Shown here in pieces: positions 51,500-62,327 of a DNA stretch of 64,000 nt (positions are counted from its first letter, which is position 1; each line of letters begins with the position of its first letter). Under the pieces are notes generated by a model. The model made no database searches. It was not told the origin of the DNA and saw only the letters and a program-made list of their open reading frames with translations. The stretch comes from Congeria kusceri. Lineage: Eukaryota > Mollusca > Bivalvia > Myida > Dreissenidae. The stretch is taken from the NCBI GenBank assembly GCA_027627225.1, contig CM051025.1, positions 50,404,181 to 50,468,180 of the forward strand, read 5' to 3'. The translations under genes and the position numbers were made by a program.

Positions 51500-51822
51500 T
51501 GTGTTTCAATTGTCTGAACCTACCTTCAGGGTCGTATATACGTAAAATGGTAGCAACGTCTTGCGTTCGAACACGTAAACCATTTGCGATACAACGTTGT
51601 CGCATTGTTTTATATCCACGAAGATGCCCCGAATTGTCTATTTCATTGCAAATAAGCGTCGTTATATGCTCTTCGTCGCAGCATTAATCCTCGTTACAAT
51701 CTGTGCAATTGTCTCACAGATAACTCTATTCCATGTTGCTCTCGCGACAGAAAAACAATTTCATTATATCTTAATCCAGCATTGAAATAGGATATTACGT
51801 AAGCGTCTCTTGTATCAGCCAT
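51500..51822 (-). pseudogene. degraded integrase-core-type gene, N-terminal fragment
   Basis: On the minus strand from ATG 51822: an AYVISYFNAGLRYNEI helix region and HGIELSVRQLHRL then a stop. In another frame come GHLRGYKTMRQRC and VATILRIYDPEG. These match the N-terminal part of animal integrase-core proteins that I remember by the phrases HGxxLSxRTL, GYRxM and LDPEG before the DDE domain. The catalytic domain is absent and at least two frame changes are needed. Confidence 0.5.
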
Positions 51823-51841
51823 TTTGAAACATTCTGATTGG

Positions 51842-52042
51842 TTAATTATGTCGTTTCCACGAGTTAAGATCTCGTTCCCACGACTTAATATGTCGTGGTA
51901 ACGACATAATTATGTCGTTCCCACGAGATAAGATCTCGTTCCCACGAGATAAGATCTCGTTCCCACAAGTTAAGATCTCGTTCCTACGAGATAAGATATC
52001 GTTCCCACGACTTAATATGTCGTGGGAACGACATAAATAAAA
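51842..52042. repeat. palindromic ~22-bp tandem repeat (TCGTTCCCACGAGATAAGA)
   Basis: Repeated TCTCGTTCCCACGAGATAAG units, with TTATGTCGTTCCCACGA-type copies in both orientations at the edges, so the block can fold into hairpins. Non-coding. Confidence 0.85.
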
Positions 52043-52841
52043 ACATGCACAAGTCACATCTATGCCGCCGATTTTTTGGAAGTTGTTCATTTTAGGTCAA
52101 AACAAGGCTACTAATTGAAATATTATAAAAACCCTATTAACACCCCACGGCCCGCATTTGTGTGCAGATCAGGTACTGTTAAGACATGGGTCACCTGTGG
52201 TCTTAAAATAAGTTACTAAGTCAGTTGGCGATGTAACGTGTTTGTATCGACTTCATAAGAGAAGTTTACAATCTAGCGACTTCATTATTTATCTTGATAC
52301 GCCATGTTGGTTCAATGTTTAACGCCGGTGTAATCTGGATTCAGTTCGAATATGGTTGACGCTTGAGGTCACAATATACTAAAAGATTTCCTTAACAAAT
52401 TCAATGTAAAAGCAATAAATTCAACAAAAAATAAACTCAACATTTTGCGCGTAGAGACCCTCATAACCATACCTTTTCTTAAAGAGCATTCCGAGCCGAA
52501 TTGATTTAGACAATAAAAAAGATAGGTCATGTGATATGTAAGAAAGAACTCGACGCGAATCAAAGTTCACTGTTTTACGGCCATCTTTTTACCGGCTACT
52601 CTCCAGTTGAAGGTATACTGCCAACTGTCAAAGTCTCGTCATGTAGTCTCCAACCTTCAAGCGAAACAGTGAATTTTTAGTACACAACAATGTTTTTCCT
52701 ACCACACGTACAAAGAAATATTCAAAAATAAAGTCATGGCAAGTGACTATACAGAAAATTGTGTCTTCAAATAAATGGTGTTGATTTATTTAGAGAGTAT
52801 AGCATTGCACACCTGAAATATTTAGTATACTGTAACCTATA
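52043..52841. other. unique left flank of the transposase array
   Basis: Single-copy in the window, AT-rich. I find neither a truncated unit nor target-site features here. Confidence 0.5.
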
Positions 52842-53555
52842 AGAGAAATTTGTTCTCATTAAAATTAGTTTTTCTTGCATATAATTATCTTCCCATGCAT
52901 ATTGCACCAATATATTAAGTTTGGCTTGTATATCTGTCCATTTGGCCATTTTATTTCATATTTTCAAACACAGGTGATTTTGGTCGGAAGCCGGTGATTT
53001 CAAGCGTCTTGAAGCTTAAATGTCCCTCTAACAATTAAAGCTGATATTTGCTATATTTGTGACAAAATACCCAAACAAACCAAACAAACATGTATGGGGG
53101 GCTTATGTGGGGTGAGGAGAGAATGACTTTGTTAGATATTTTTACTCTAAGCCATTTTGATAATGTATTTTTTGTGTATTTTAAAAAAAAAATCACCCCA
53201 AAAATGTAAATTTAATAGAAAAAAAATTCCAATTTCATCCAAGACAATTAACAAATTAGTCAAAATGGGAGATCAAAGATACTTTGAAGTGTAGAAATCA
53301 ATCAGCTTCCAGTAATTGCTTGTTTCAAACCAATAAAGTGAAAAATCTTTAAAGCACCTTGTTTGTCGCAGCCTCTTTAATTACAGGCCACCAATTATAT
53401 ATTCTAGTATATAATGTCATGAGTGCCTTTAAACTGCAGCAGGTGGTCAATTTGCATTGCCTGCTCACATTTAGAGGTTTAAGGGAATACAAAATTGCAT
53501 ATTTTGGGCACAAAATAAGTACTTTGACTTTTTTTAAGGTGGCAATCTGGTCAAA

Positions 53556-55514
53556 ATGGGGTTCATAACCAAGCAAAAGAAAAAGTTGCTCAATGTTGGT
53601 TTTAAACGAGGTGGGACTAGTCCGGTGAAGGGGAAAAAACTTAATTATGAAAGAAGGTCAAATTCCAACACAACCTATGTAAGGTTAGAAAGGTCATCCT
53701 TTGAAGCACGGGTAGCTTACAATGACAAGGTTCTTACTTTTCGGGATGTAGACGGCTCTCAAACCCCAGCTAAGCCCTTGCGTCCGAGAGCGAACAAGAT
53801 TCGCTATGTAGACCTGTTACGGGTTCCTGCTCCATCAAAAGTCCATCCCGACTTACTTACGAACAAGGTCTATGTCCCCGCCCTACTCCAGTCTATGATG
53901 TCCTCTGAAAATAGAAAGCATAGGTTAAGAAGTGATAAATGTAGGGGCGACTTGGTAATTGACGGCAGTGCTTCCATAAAGTGGGGCTTAGGCTGGGAGG
54001 AAAGGTTAAAATGTACAAGATGCAGATATGTAGGCAAGCATTATAAGCTTTACAATGAGGTTCCATCAAGTACCAGGGGCAGAAAGGCAGCTCAGATCAA
54101 TGTAGGCTTCCAAATAGGTGTTGCAAGTACTTCTATTGGGAACACAGGTTCCCGCAGAATTCTCAACACAACCAATATCATTGCTCCCTCTCCACTTGCT
54201 ATGCAAAAACAAGCAAATAAGGTCAATACTGCCCTTAAATCCCTAAATGAGAGAAGCATGTACCAGATTAGAGAAAACTTTGTTGCTGAAAATGCCAAAA
54301 TTGGTCAAAAAGATCCCTCTAAGGTAAATGTTGAAGGGGACACTTGCTACAACAATCCAATTTTTAACTCTGACGCGACACCCTTTCAAGCCGGAACTAT
54401 TGCCATAAGCACTATGTGTGAAAACAATACCAGAAACAAGCAAATTGTAGGGGTACAAGTAGCAAATAAACTATGCAGGACTGCATCAATGCTTAGGAAT
54501 AAGGGTAAACCTGTTCAGTGCCCCAATCATAGGGGGCATTGTTCTGCAAATGTTTCAGAGAGGGAACCAATAGGTGATGAAGGTAAATGGAATAGGTTGT
54601 TAGGTGACCAGATCTCTAAGGACATCAAAATAGCAAATTTCACTTGTGATGGGGACAGTAGGGCATTCCAAGGTGTTCGTAACTCTCACGGTCACAATGT
54701 GGGTCATCTTAAGGATCTGAGGCACCTAGGCAACTCGCTGAAGCGCGAGCTCAACAAAGCGCCTTTCTCAAAGGGCATGCTCAAGGGTCATTCCAAGTCT
54801 AATATCAGGAGTCGGTTCGCTCTCTCGGTCAAAGCTAGGTGTATGGCTGAGCTTAAAGCTGCCCACAATAAACACCAGGGTGACATCAAGGTTCTAAAGA
54901 AGGTCATGGTTGATGTAATCGCAACCATTGTTCTATGCTTCAGTGGTTACTGCGGTACTCATTGTGCAAAGTACAGTTATGTCTGTGCTGGTACAAATAG
55001 GCAAGCTAAGAATTTCATGCCAGACAATGTCAAGGTTAAAATGGTTGACAGTGACCAACAAGTCCTCAAAAAATGCATTGAAACGGTTTTAGGTCCAGCT
55101 GCTCTTGACGCTACCAAACTTTTAACCACAACCCAAAAAAGTGAAGCAGTAAACAGGTCGTACCAAGCTGTCAATCCTAAAACTGTGACTTTCTCACGCA
55201 ACTGTGTAGGTCGAATTCACGGGCAGGTTCACAAATTAAACAATGGCTATGCTGACTCTGTAATTACAAAAACCACTGAACTAAATGCTAACCTTACCCA
55301 GGGGTCAAAGATTATTAAGCAGATAGCATATGAGGACCGCAACGACCTTAACCGAAAGCAAACATCCGCTACCAACAAAGCACGAGCTTTACGTGCCAGG
55401 ACGCGGAATTATCGATACAAACTGCATGAGGAATTACACTACGGCAAGGGCATGAGTGACCCCAAACCTGATTATGACAGTCTTCCACACCTTAAGCATC
55501 ATAAATATGCTTAG
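53556..55514 (+). CDS. Mutator-like DDE transposase, unit 1
   Basis: 652 codons, one exon; ATG in context CAAAATGG. Basic N-terminus (residues 1-40). Zinc-type pair CTRC (153-156); GRKAAQINVGFQIGVAST (about 170-187); EGDTCYNNP with D262; CPNHRGHCSAN (322-332); CDGDSRA with D365/D367; RFALSVKARC (420-429); a Cys/His cluster at 461-477; QKSEAVNR with E530; NPKTVTFSRN (540-549). This order and spacing match the invertebrate proteins annotated as Mutator-like transposase, with D262, D365 (or D367) and E530 as the likely catalytic acids (inference). No stops or frameshifts, so possibly active. AATAAA follows at 55532. Unit 1 has N224 and F242. Confidence 0.85.
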   Translation: MGFITKQKKKLLNVGFKRGGTSPVKGKKLNYERRSNSNTTYVRLERSSFEARVAYNDKVLTFRDVDGSQTPAKPLRPRANKIRYVDLLRVPAPSKVHPDLLTNKVYVPALLQSMMSSENRKHRLRSDKCRGDLVIDGSASIKWGLGWEERLKCTRCRYVGKHYKLYNEVPSSTRGRKAAQINVGFQIGVASTSIGNTGSRRILNTTNIIAPSPLAMQKQANKVNTALKSLNERSMYQIRENFVAENAKIGQKDPSKVNVEGDTCYNNPIFNSDATPFQAGTIAISTMCENNTRNKQIVGVQVANKLCRTASMLRNKGKPVQCPNHRGHCSANVSEREPIGDEGKWNRLLGDQISKDIKIANFTCDGDSRAFQGVRNSHGHNVGHLKDLRHLGNSLKRELNKAPFSKGMLKGHSKSNIRSRFALSVKARCMAELKAAHNKHQGDIKVLKKVMVDVIATIVLCFSGYCGTHCAKYSYVCAGTNRQAKNFMPDNVKVKMVDSDQQVLKKCIETVLGPAALDATKLLTTTQKSEAVNRSYQAVNPKTVTFSRNCVGRIHGQVHKLNNGYADSVITKTTELNANLTQGSKIIKQIAYEDRNDLNRKQTSATNKARALRARTRNYRYKLHEELHYGKGMSDPKPDYDSLPHLKHHKYA

Positions 55515-55691
55515 TTGATTGTGTACCTGATAATAAATTGTTATTATTACCTGTTTTGGCATAAGAGACCTCTAACAAGTGGCCCTCGCGTCAGCATCAG
55601 GCGTTCCTCTACCTGAAAAAGGCAAAAATACCCAATAGAAATAGATATAAAATGAAAAAAAAACATGCATTTATGTATTTTAAGTGTATTT

Positions 55692-56123
55692 CTATGAATA
55701 AAAGGAAGTGATAAAGCTTGTTGTATTCATGTTTTTACCAAATATGCAGGCTGGCTCAGTTCCATGCCCGCTGCACTGTCCGAACTGTAAACATGTCCGC
55801 CGTTCCATGTTGGTGGAATGGGGCTCTATGTTTAAATGTTCAGGCTTAACACACAAGCTATTGTTGCATAAGTGGCTCACAGAGTCCCTGGCGTTCAATT
55901 CTGACTTCATGTAGCACATTAACGCTCCACGGTGAACCAAGTATGTCTCTGATTTTATGTCCGAAGGCAATTTAGCCCTCATTCGGCCATAATATGGTAA
56001 GGAACTATTTGAAATACAACCATTCCAGATCAAACAATCTGAATTGATGCATTTAATGCACTTATTTTCTACTCTTTTGCTCAGAAATGACCAAAAATCT
56101 GCTTTCTCATCCATATTTTGCAC
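55692..56123 (-). CDS. His-Me finger / homing-endonuclease zinc-loop protein, unit 1
   Basis: 143 codons on the minus strand, convergent to the transposase, 3' ends 177 bp apart. Residues of note: DCLIWNG, PYYGRMRA, HRGALMCYM, then the core VSHLCNNSLCVKPEHLNIEP, HSTNMERRTC, QCSGHGTEPAC. Cys/His spacing fits the zinc-binding loop of His-Me-finger homing endonucleases (Pfam zf-His_Me_endon); the His of SHLC is the expected catalytic base. It would nick or cut DNA, or bind it if inactive. Short but complete for this type. No introns. The ATG at 56123 is the only one giving the full domain. Confidence 0.75.
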   Translation of the reverse strand: MQNMDEKADFWSFLSKRVENKCIKCINSDCLIWNGCISNSSLPYYGRMRAKLPSDIKSETYLVHRGALMCYMKSELNARDSVSHLCNNSLCVKPEHLNIEPHSTNMERRTCLQFGQCSGHGTEPACIFGKNMNTTSFITSFYS

Positions 56124-56874
56124 TTGCAGACGATATTTTATTTTAACCCAAAGTCAGTTTAGAGAAATTTGTTCTCATTAAAATTAGTTTTTCTTGCATA
56201 TAATTATCTTCCCATGCATATTGCACCAATATATTAAGTTTGGCTTGTATAACTGTCCATTTGGCCATTTTATTTCATATTTTCAAACACAGGTGATTTT
56301 GGTCGGAAGCCGGTGATTTCAAGCGTCTTGAAGCTTAAATGTCCCTCTAACAATTAAAGCTGATATTTGCAATATTTGTGACAAAATACCCAAACAAACC
56401 AAACAAACATGTATGGGGGGCTTATGTGGGGTGAGGAGAGAATGACTTTGTTAGATATTTTTACTCTAAGCCATTTTGATAATGTATTTTTTGTGTATTT
56501 AAAAAAAAAAATCACCCCAAAAATGTAAATTTAATAGAAAAAAAATTCCAATTTCATCCAAGACAATTAAAAAATTAGTCAAAATGGGAGATCAAAGATA
56601 CTTTGAAGTGTAGAAATCAATCAGCTTCCAGTAATTGCTTGTTTCAAACCAATAAAGTGAAAAATCTTTAAAGCACCTTGTTTGTCGCAGCCTCTTTAAT
56701 TACAGGCCACCAATTATATATTCTAGTATATAATGTCATGAGTGCCTTTAAACTGCAGCAGGTGGTCAATTTGCATTGCCTGCTCACATTTAGAGGTTTA
56801 AGGGAATACAAAATTGCATATTTTGGGCACAAAATAAGTACTTTGACTTTTTTTAAGGTGGCAATCTGGTCAAA

Positions 56875-58833
56875 ATGGGGTTCATAACCAAGCAAAAGAA
56901 AAAGTTGCTCAATGTTGGTTTTAAACGAGGTGGGACTAGTCCGGTGAAGGGGAAAAAACTTAATTATGAAAGAAGGTCAAATTCCAACACAACCTATGTA
57001 AGGTTAGAAAGGTCATCCTTTGAAGCACGGGTAGCTTACAATGACAAGGTTCTTACTTTTCGGGATGTAGACGGCTCTCAAACCCCAGCTAAGCCCTTGC
57101 GTCCGAGAGCGAACAAGATTCGCTATGTAGACCTGTTACGGGTTCCTGCTCCATCAAAAGTCCATCCCGACTTACTTACGAACAAGGTCTATGTCCCCGC
57201 CCTACTCCAGTCTATGATGTCCTCTGAAAATAGAAAGCATAGGTTAAGAAGTGATAAATGTAGGGGCGACTTGGTAATTGACGGCAGTGCTTCCATAAAG
57301 TGGGGCTTAGGCTGGGAGGAAAGGTTAAAATGTACAAGATGCAGATATGTAGGCAAGCATTATAAGCTTTACAATGAGGTTCCATCAAGTACCAGGGGCA
57401 GAAAGGCAGCTCAGATCAATGTAGGCTTCCAAATAGGTGTTGCAAGTACTTCTATTGGGAACACAGGTTCCCGCAGAATTCTCAACACAACCAATATCAT
57501 TGCTCCCTCTCCACTTGCTATGCAAAAACAAGCAAATAAGGTCTATACTGCCCTTAAATCCCTAAATGAGAGAAGCATGTACCAGATTAGAGAAAACTTA
57601 GTTGCTGAAAATGCCAAAATTGGTCAAAAAGATCCCTCTAAGGTAAATGTTGAAGGGGACACTTGCTACAACAATCCAATTTTTAACTCTGACGCGACAC
57701 CCTTTCATTCCGGAACTATTGCCATAAGCACTATGTGTGAAAACAATACCAGAAACAAGCAAATTGTAGGGGTACAAGTAGCAAATAAACTATGCAGGAC
57801 TGCATCAATGCTTAGGAATAAGGGTAAACCTGTTCAGTGCCCCAATCATAGGGGGCATTGTTCTGCAAATGTTTCAGAGAGGGAACCAATAGGTGATGAA
57901 GGCAAATGGAATAGGTTGTTAGGTGACCAGATCTCTAAGGACATCAAAATAGCAAATTTCACTTGTGATGGGGACAGTAGGGCATTCCAAGGTGTTCGTA
58001 ACTCTCACGGTCACAATGTGGGTCATCTTAAGGATCTGAGGCACCTAGGCAACTCGCTGAAGCGCGAGCTCAACAAAGCGCCTTTCTCAAAGGGCATGCT
58101 CAAGGGTCATTCCAAGTCTAATATCAGGAGTCGGTTCGCTCTCTCGGTAAAAGCTAGGTGTATGGCTGAGCTTAAAGCTGCCCACAATAAACACCAGGGT
58201 GACATCAAGGTTCTAAAGAAGGTCATGGTTGATGTAATCGCAACCATTGTTCTATGCTTCAGTGGTTACTGCGGTACTCATTGTGCAAAGTACAGTTATG
58301 TCTGTGCTGGTACAAATAGGCAAGCTAAGAATTTCATGCCAGACAATGTCAAGGTTAAAATGGTTGACAGTGACCAACAAGTCCTCAAAAAATGCATTGA
58401 AACGGTTTTAGGTCCAGCTGCTCTTGACGCTACCAAACTTTTAACCACAACCCAAAAAAGTGAAGCAGTAAACAGGTCGTACCAAGCTGTCAATCCTAAA
58501 ACTGTGACTTTCTCACGCAACTGTGTAGGTCGAATTCACGGGCAGGTTCACAAATTAAACAATGGCTATGCTGACTCTGTAATTACAAAAACCACTGAAC
58601 TAAATGCTAACCTTACCCAGGGGTCAAAGATTATTAAGCAGATAGCATATGAGGACCGCAACGACCTTAACCGAAAGCAAACATCCGCTACCAACAAAGC
58701 ACGAGCTTTACGTGCCAGGACGCGGAATTATCGATACAAACTGCATGAGGAATTACACTACGGCAAGGGCATGAGTGACCCCAAACCTGATTATGACAGT
58801 CTTCCACACCTTAAGCATCATAAATATGCTTAG
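56875..58833 (+). CDS. Mutator-like DDE transposase, unit 2
   Basis: Same 652-codon gene, intact. Differences from unit 1 seen by eye: N224Y, F242L, Q278H and A279S. Two silent changes also occur (the Gly codon before K344; the Val codon before K426). None touches the proposed catalytic acids or Cys/His clusters. AATAAA at 58851. Confidence 0.85.
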   Translation: MGFITKQKKKLLNVGFKRGGTSPVKGKKLNYERRSNSNTTYVRLERSSFEARVAYNDKVLTFRDVDGSQTPAKPLRPRANKIRYVDLLRVPAPSKVHPDLLTNKVYVPALLQSMMSSENRKHRLRSDKCRGDLVIDGSASIKWGLGWEERLKCTRCRYVGKHYKLYNEVPSSTRGRKAAQINVGFQIGVASTSIGNTGSRRILNTTNIIAPSPLAMQKQANKVYTALKSLNERSMYQIRENLVAENAKIGQKDPSKVNVEGDTCYNNPIFNSDATPFHSGTIAISTMCENNTRNKQIVGVQVANKLCRTASMLRNKGKPVQCPNHRGHCSANVSEREPIGDEGKWNRLLGDQISKDIKIANFTCDGDSRAFQGVRNSHGHNVGHLKDLRHLGNSLKRELNKAPFSKGMLKGHSKSNIRSRFALSVKARCMAELKAAHNKHQGDIKVLKKVMVDVIATIVLCFSGYCGTHCAKYSYVCAGTNRQAKNFMPDNVKVKMVDSDQQVLKKCIETVLGPAALDATKLLTTTQKSEAVNRSYQAVNPKTVTFSRNCVGRIHGQVHKLNNGYADSVITKTTELNANLTQGSKIIKQIAYEDRNDLNRKQTSATNKARALRARTRNYRYKLHEELHYGKGMSDPKPDYDSLPHLKHHKYA

Positions 58834-59009
58834 TTGATTGTGTACCTGATAATAAATTGTTATTATTACCTGTTTTGGCATAAGAGACCTCTAACAAGTG
58901 GCCCTCGCGTCAGCATCAGGCGTTCCTCTACCTGAAAAAGGCAAAAATACCCAATAGAAATAGATATAAAATGAAAAAAAACATGCATTTATGTATTTTA
59001 AGTGTATTT

Positions 59010-59441
59010 CTATGAATAAAAGGAAGTGATAAAGCTTGTTGTATTCATGTTTTTACCAAATATGCAGGCTGGCTCAGTTCCATGCCCGCTGCACTGTCCG
59101 AACTGTAAACATGTCCGCCGTTCCATGTTGGTGGAATGGGGCTCTATGTTTAAATGTTCAGGCTTAACACACAAGCTATTGTTGCATAAGTGGCTCACAG
59201 AGTCCCTGGCGTTCAATTCTGACTTCATGTAGCACATTAACGCTCCACGGTGAACCAAGTATGTCTCTGATTTTATGTCCGAAGGCAATTTAGCCCTCAT
59301 TTGGCCATAATAGGGTAAGGAACTATTTGAAATACAACCATTCCAGATCAAACAATCTGAATTGATGCATTTAATGCACTTATTTTCTACTCTTTTGCTC
59401 AGAAATGACCAAAAATCTGCTTTCTCATCCATATTTTGCAC
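59010..59441 (-). CDS. His-Me finger / zinc-loop protein, unit 2
   Basis: Same 143-codon gene, intact. One residue differs: PYYGQMRA instead of PYYGRMRA. The zinc-loop core is unchanged. Confidence 0.75.
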   Translation of the reverse strand: MQNMDEKADFWSFLSKRVENKCIKCINSDCLIWNGCISNSSLPYYGQMRAKLPSDIKSETYLVHRGALMCYMKSELNARDSVSHLCNNSLCVKPEHLNIEPHSTNMERRTCLQFGQCSGHGTEPACIFGKNMNTTSFITSFYS

Positions 59442-60192
59442 TTGCAGACGATATTTTATTTTAACCCAAAGTCAGTTTAGAGAAATTTGTTCTCATTAAA
59501 ATTAGTTTTTCTTGCATATAATTATCTTCCCATGCATATTGCACCAATATATTAAGTTTGGCCTGTATAACTGTCCATTTGGCCATTTTATTTCATATTT
59601 TCAAACACAGGTGATTTTGGTCGGAAGCCGGTGATTTCAAGCGTCTTGAAGCTTAAATGTCCCTCTAACAATTAAAGCTGATATTTGCAATATTTGTGAC
59701 AAAATACCCAAACAAACCAAACAAACATGTATGGGGGGCTTATGTGGGGTGAGGAGAGAATGACTTTGTTAGATATTTTTACTCTAAGCCATTTTGATAA
59801 TGTATTTTTTGTGTATTTTAAAAAAAAAATCACCCCAAAAATGTAAATTTAATAGAAAAAAAATTCCAATTTCATCCAAGACAATTAACAAATTAGTCAA
59901 AATGGGAGATCAAAGATACTTTGAAGTGTAGAAATCAATCAGCTTCCAGTAATTGCTTGTTTCAAACCAATAAAGTGAAAAATCTTTAAAGCACCTTGTT
60001 TGTCGCAGCCTCTTTAATTACAGGCCACCAATTATATATTCTAGTATATAATGTCATGAGTGCCTTTAAACTGCAGCAGGTGGTCAATTTGCATTGCCTG
60101 CTCACATTTAGAGGTTTAAGGGAATACAAAATTGCATATTTTGGGCACAAAATAAGTACTTTGACTTTTTTTAAGGTGGCAATCTGGTCAAA

Positions 60193-62151
60193 ATGGGGTT
60201 CATAACCAAGCAAAAGAAAAAGTTGCTCAATGTTGGTTTTAAACGAGGTGGGACTAGTCCGGTGAAGGGGAAAAAACATAATTATGAAAGAAGGTCAAAT
60301 TCCAACACAACCTATGTAAGGTTAGAAAGGTCATCCTTTGAAGCACGGGTAGCTTACAATGACAAGGTTCTTACTTTTCGGGATGTAGACGGCTCTCAAA
60401 CCCCAGCTAAGCCCTTGCGTCCGAGAGCGAACAAGATTCGCTATGTAGACCTGTTACGGGTTCCTGCTCCATCAAAAGTCCATCCCGACTTACTTACGAA
60501 CAAGGTCTATGTCCCCGCCCTACTCCAGTCTATGATGTCCTCTGAAAATAGAAAGCATAGGTTAAGAAGTGATAAATGTAGGGGCGACTTGGTAATTGAC
60601 GGCAGTGCTTCCATAAAGTGGGGCTTAGGCTGGGAGGAAAGGTTAAAATGTACAAGATGCAGATATGTAGGCAAGCATTATAAGCTTTACAATGAGGTTC
60701 CATCAAGTACCAGGGGCAGAAAGGCAGCTCAGATCAATGTAGGCTTCCAAATAGGTGTTGCAAGTACTTCTATTGGGAACACAGGTTCCCGCAGAATTCT
60801 CAACACAACCAATATCATTTCTCCCTCTCCACTTGCTATGCAAAAACAAGCAAATAAGGTCAATACTGCCCTTAAATCCCTAAATGAGAGAAGCATGTAC
60901 CAGATTAGAGAAAACTTAGTTGCTGAAAATGCCAAAATTGGTCAAAAAGATCCCTCTAAGGTAAATGTTGAAGGGGACACTTGCTACAACAATCCAATTT
61001 TTAACTCTGACGCGACACCCTTTCAAGCCGGAACTATTGCCATAAGCACTATGTGTGAAAACAATACCAGAAACAAGCAAATTGTAGGGGTACAAGTAGC
61101 AAATAAACTATGCAGGACTGCATCAATGCTTAGGAATAAGGGTAAACCTGTTCAGTGCCCCAATCATAGGGGGCATTGTTCTGCAAATGTTTCAGAGAGG
61201 GAACCAATAGGTGATGAAGGCAAATGGAATAGGTTGTTAGGTGACCAGATCTCTAAGGACATCAAAATAGCAAATTTCACTTGTGATGGGGACAGTAGGG
61301 CATTCCAAGGTGTTCGTAACTCTCACGGTCACAATGTGGGTCATCTTAAGGATCTGAGGCACCTAGGCAACTCGCTGAAGCGCGAGCTCAACAAAGCGCC
61401 TTTCTCAAAGGGCATGCTCAAGGGTCATTCCAAGTCTAATATCAGGAGTCGGTTCGCTCTCTCGGTCAAAGCTAGGTGTATGGCTGAGCTTAAAGCTGCC
61501 CACAATAAACACCAGGGTGACATCAAGGTTCTAAAGAAGGTCATGGTTGATGTAATCGCAACCATTGTTCTATGCTTCAGTGGTTACTGCGGTACTCATT
61601 GTGCAAAGTACAGTTATGTCTGTGCTGGTACAAATAGGCAAGCTAAGAATTTCATGCCAGACAATGTCAAGGTTAAAATGGTTGACAGTGACCAACAAGT
61701 CCTCAAAAAATGCATTGAAACGGTTTTAGGTCCAGCTGCTCTTGACGCTACCAAACTTTTAACCACAACCCAAAAAAGTGAAGCAGTAAACAGGTCGTAC
61801 CAAGCTGTCAATCCTAAAACTGTGACTTTCTCACGCAACTGTGTAGGTCGAATTCACGGGCAGGTTCACAAATTAAACAATGGCTATGCTGACTCTGTAA
61901 TTGCAAAAACCACTGAACTAAATGCTAACCTTACCCAGGGGTCAAAGATTATTAAGCAGATAGCATATGAGGACCGCAACGACCTTAACCGAAAGCAAAC
62001 ATCCGCTACCAACAAAGCACGAGCTTTACGTGCCAGGACGCGGAATTATCGATACAAACTGCATGAGGAATTACACTACGGCAAGGGCATGAGTGACCCC
62101 AAACCTGATTATGACAGTCTTCCACACCTTAAGCATCATAAATATGCTTAG
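60193..62151 (+). CDS. Mutator-like DDE transposase, unit 3
   Basis: Same 652-codon gene, intact. Differences from unit 1: L29H, A210S, F242L and T571A. L242 is shared with unit 2, so F242 of unit 1 is probably derived. AATAAA at 62169. Confidence 0.85.
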   Translation: MGFITKQKKKLLNVGFKRGGTSPVKGKKHNYERRSNSNTTYVRLERSSFEARVAYNDKVLTFRDVDGSQTPAKPLRPRANKIRYVDLLRVPAPSKVHPDLLTNKVYVPALLQSMMSSENRKHRLRSDKCRGDLVIDGSASIKWGLGWEERLKCTRCRYVGKHYKLYNEVPSSTRGRKAAQINVGFQIGVASTSIGNTGSRRILNTTNIISPSPLAMQKQANKVNTALKSLNERSMYQIRENLVAENAKIGQKDPSKVNVEGDTCYNNPIFNSDATPFQAGTIAISTMCENNTRNKQIVGVQVANKLCRTASMLRNKGKPVQCPNHRGHCSANVSEREPIGDEGKWNRLLGDQISKDIKIANFTCDGDSRAFQGVRNSHGHNVGHLKDLRHLGNSLKRELNKAPFSKGMLKGHSKSNIRSRFALSVKARCMAELKAAHNKHQGDIKVLKKVMVDVIATIVLCFSGYCGTHCAKYSYVCAGTNRQAKNFMPDNVKVKMVDSDQQVLKKCIETVLGPAALDATKLLTTTQKSEAVNRSYQAVNPKTVTFSRNCVGRIHGQVHKLNNGYADSVIAKTTELNANLTQGSKIIKQIAYEDRNDLNRKQTSATNKARALRARTRNYRYKLHEELHYGKGMSDPKPDYDSLPHLKHHKYA

Positions 62152-62327
62152 TTGATTGTGTACCTGATAATAAATTGTTATTATTACCTGTTTTGGCATA
62201 AGAGACCTCTAACAAGTGGCCCTCGCGTCAGCATCAGGCGTTCCTCTACCTGAAAAAGGCAAAAATACCCAATAGAAATAGATATAAAATGAAAAAAAAC
62301 ATGCATTTATGTATTTTAAGTGTATTT

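Noticed and set aside
53349..53576. Short frames in the unit leader, repeated in each unit
   Set aside because: 60-97 codons, low complexity, no motif; their repetition only reflects the array.
55708..55914. Plus-strand frame opposite the endonuclease-like gene
   Set aside because: The minus strand has the Cys/His zinc-loop motif; the plus frame has none.
52842..56160. Inverted terminal repeats at the unit joint
   Set aside because: The reverse complement of the unit end does not match the unit start beyond chance.
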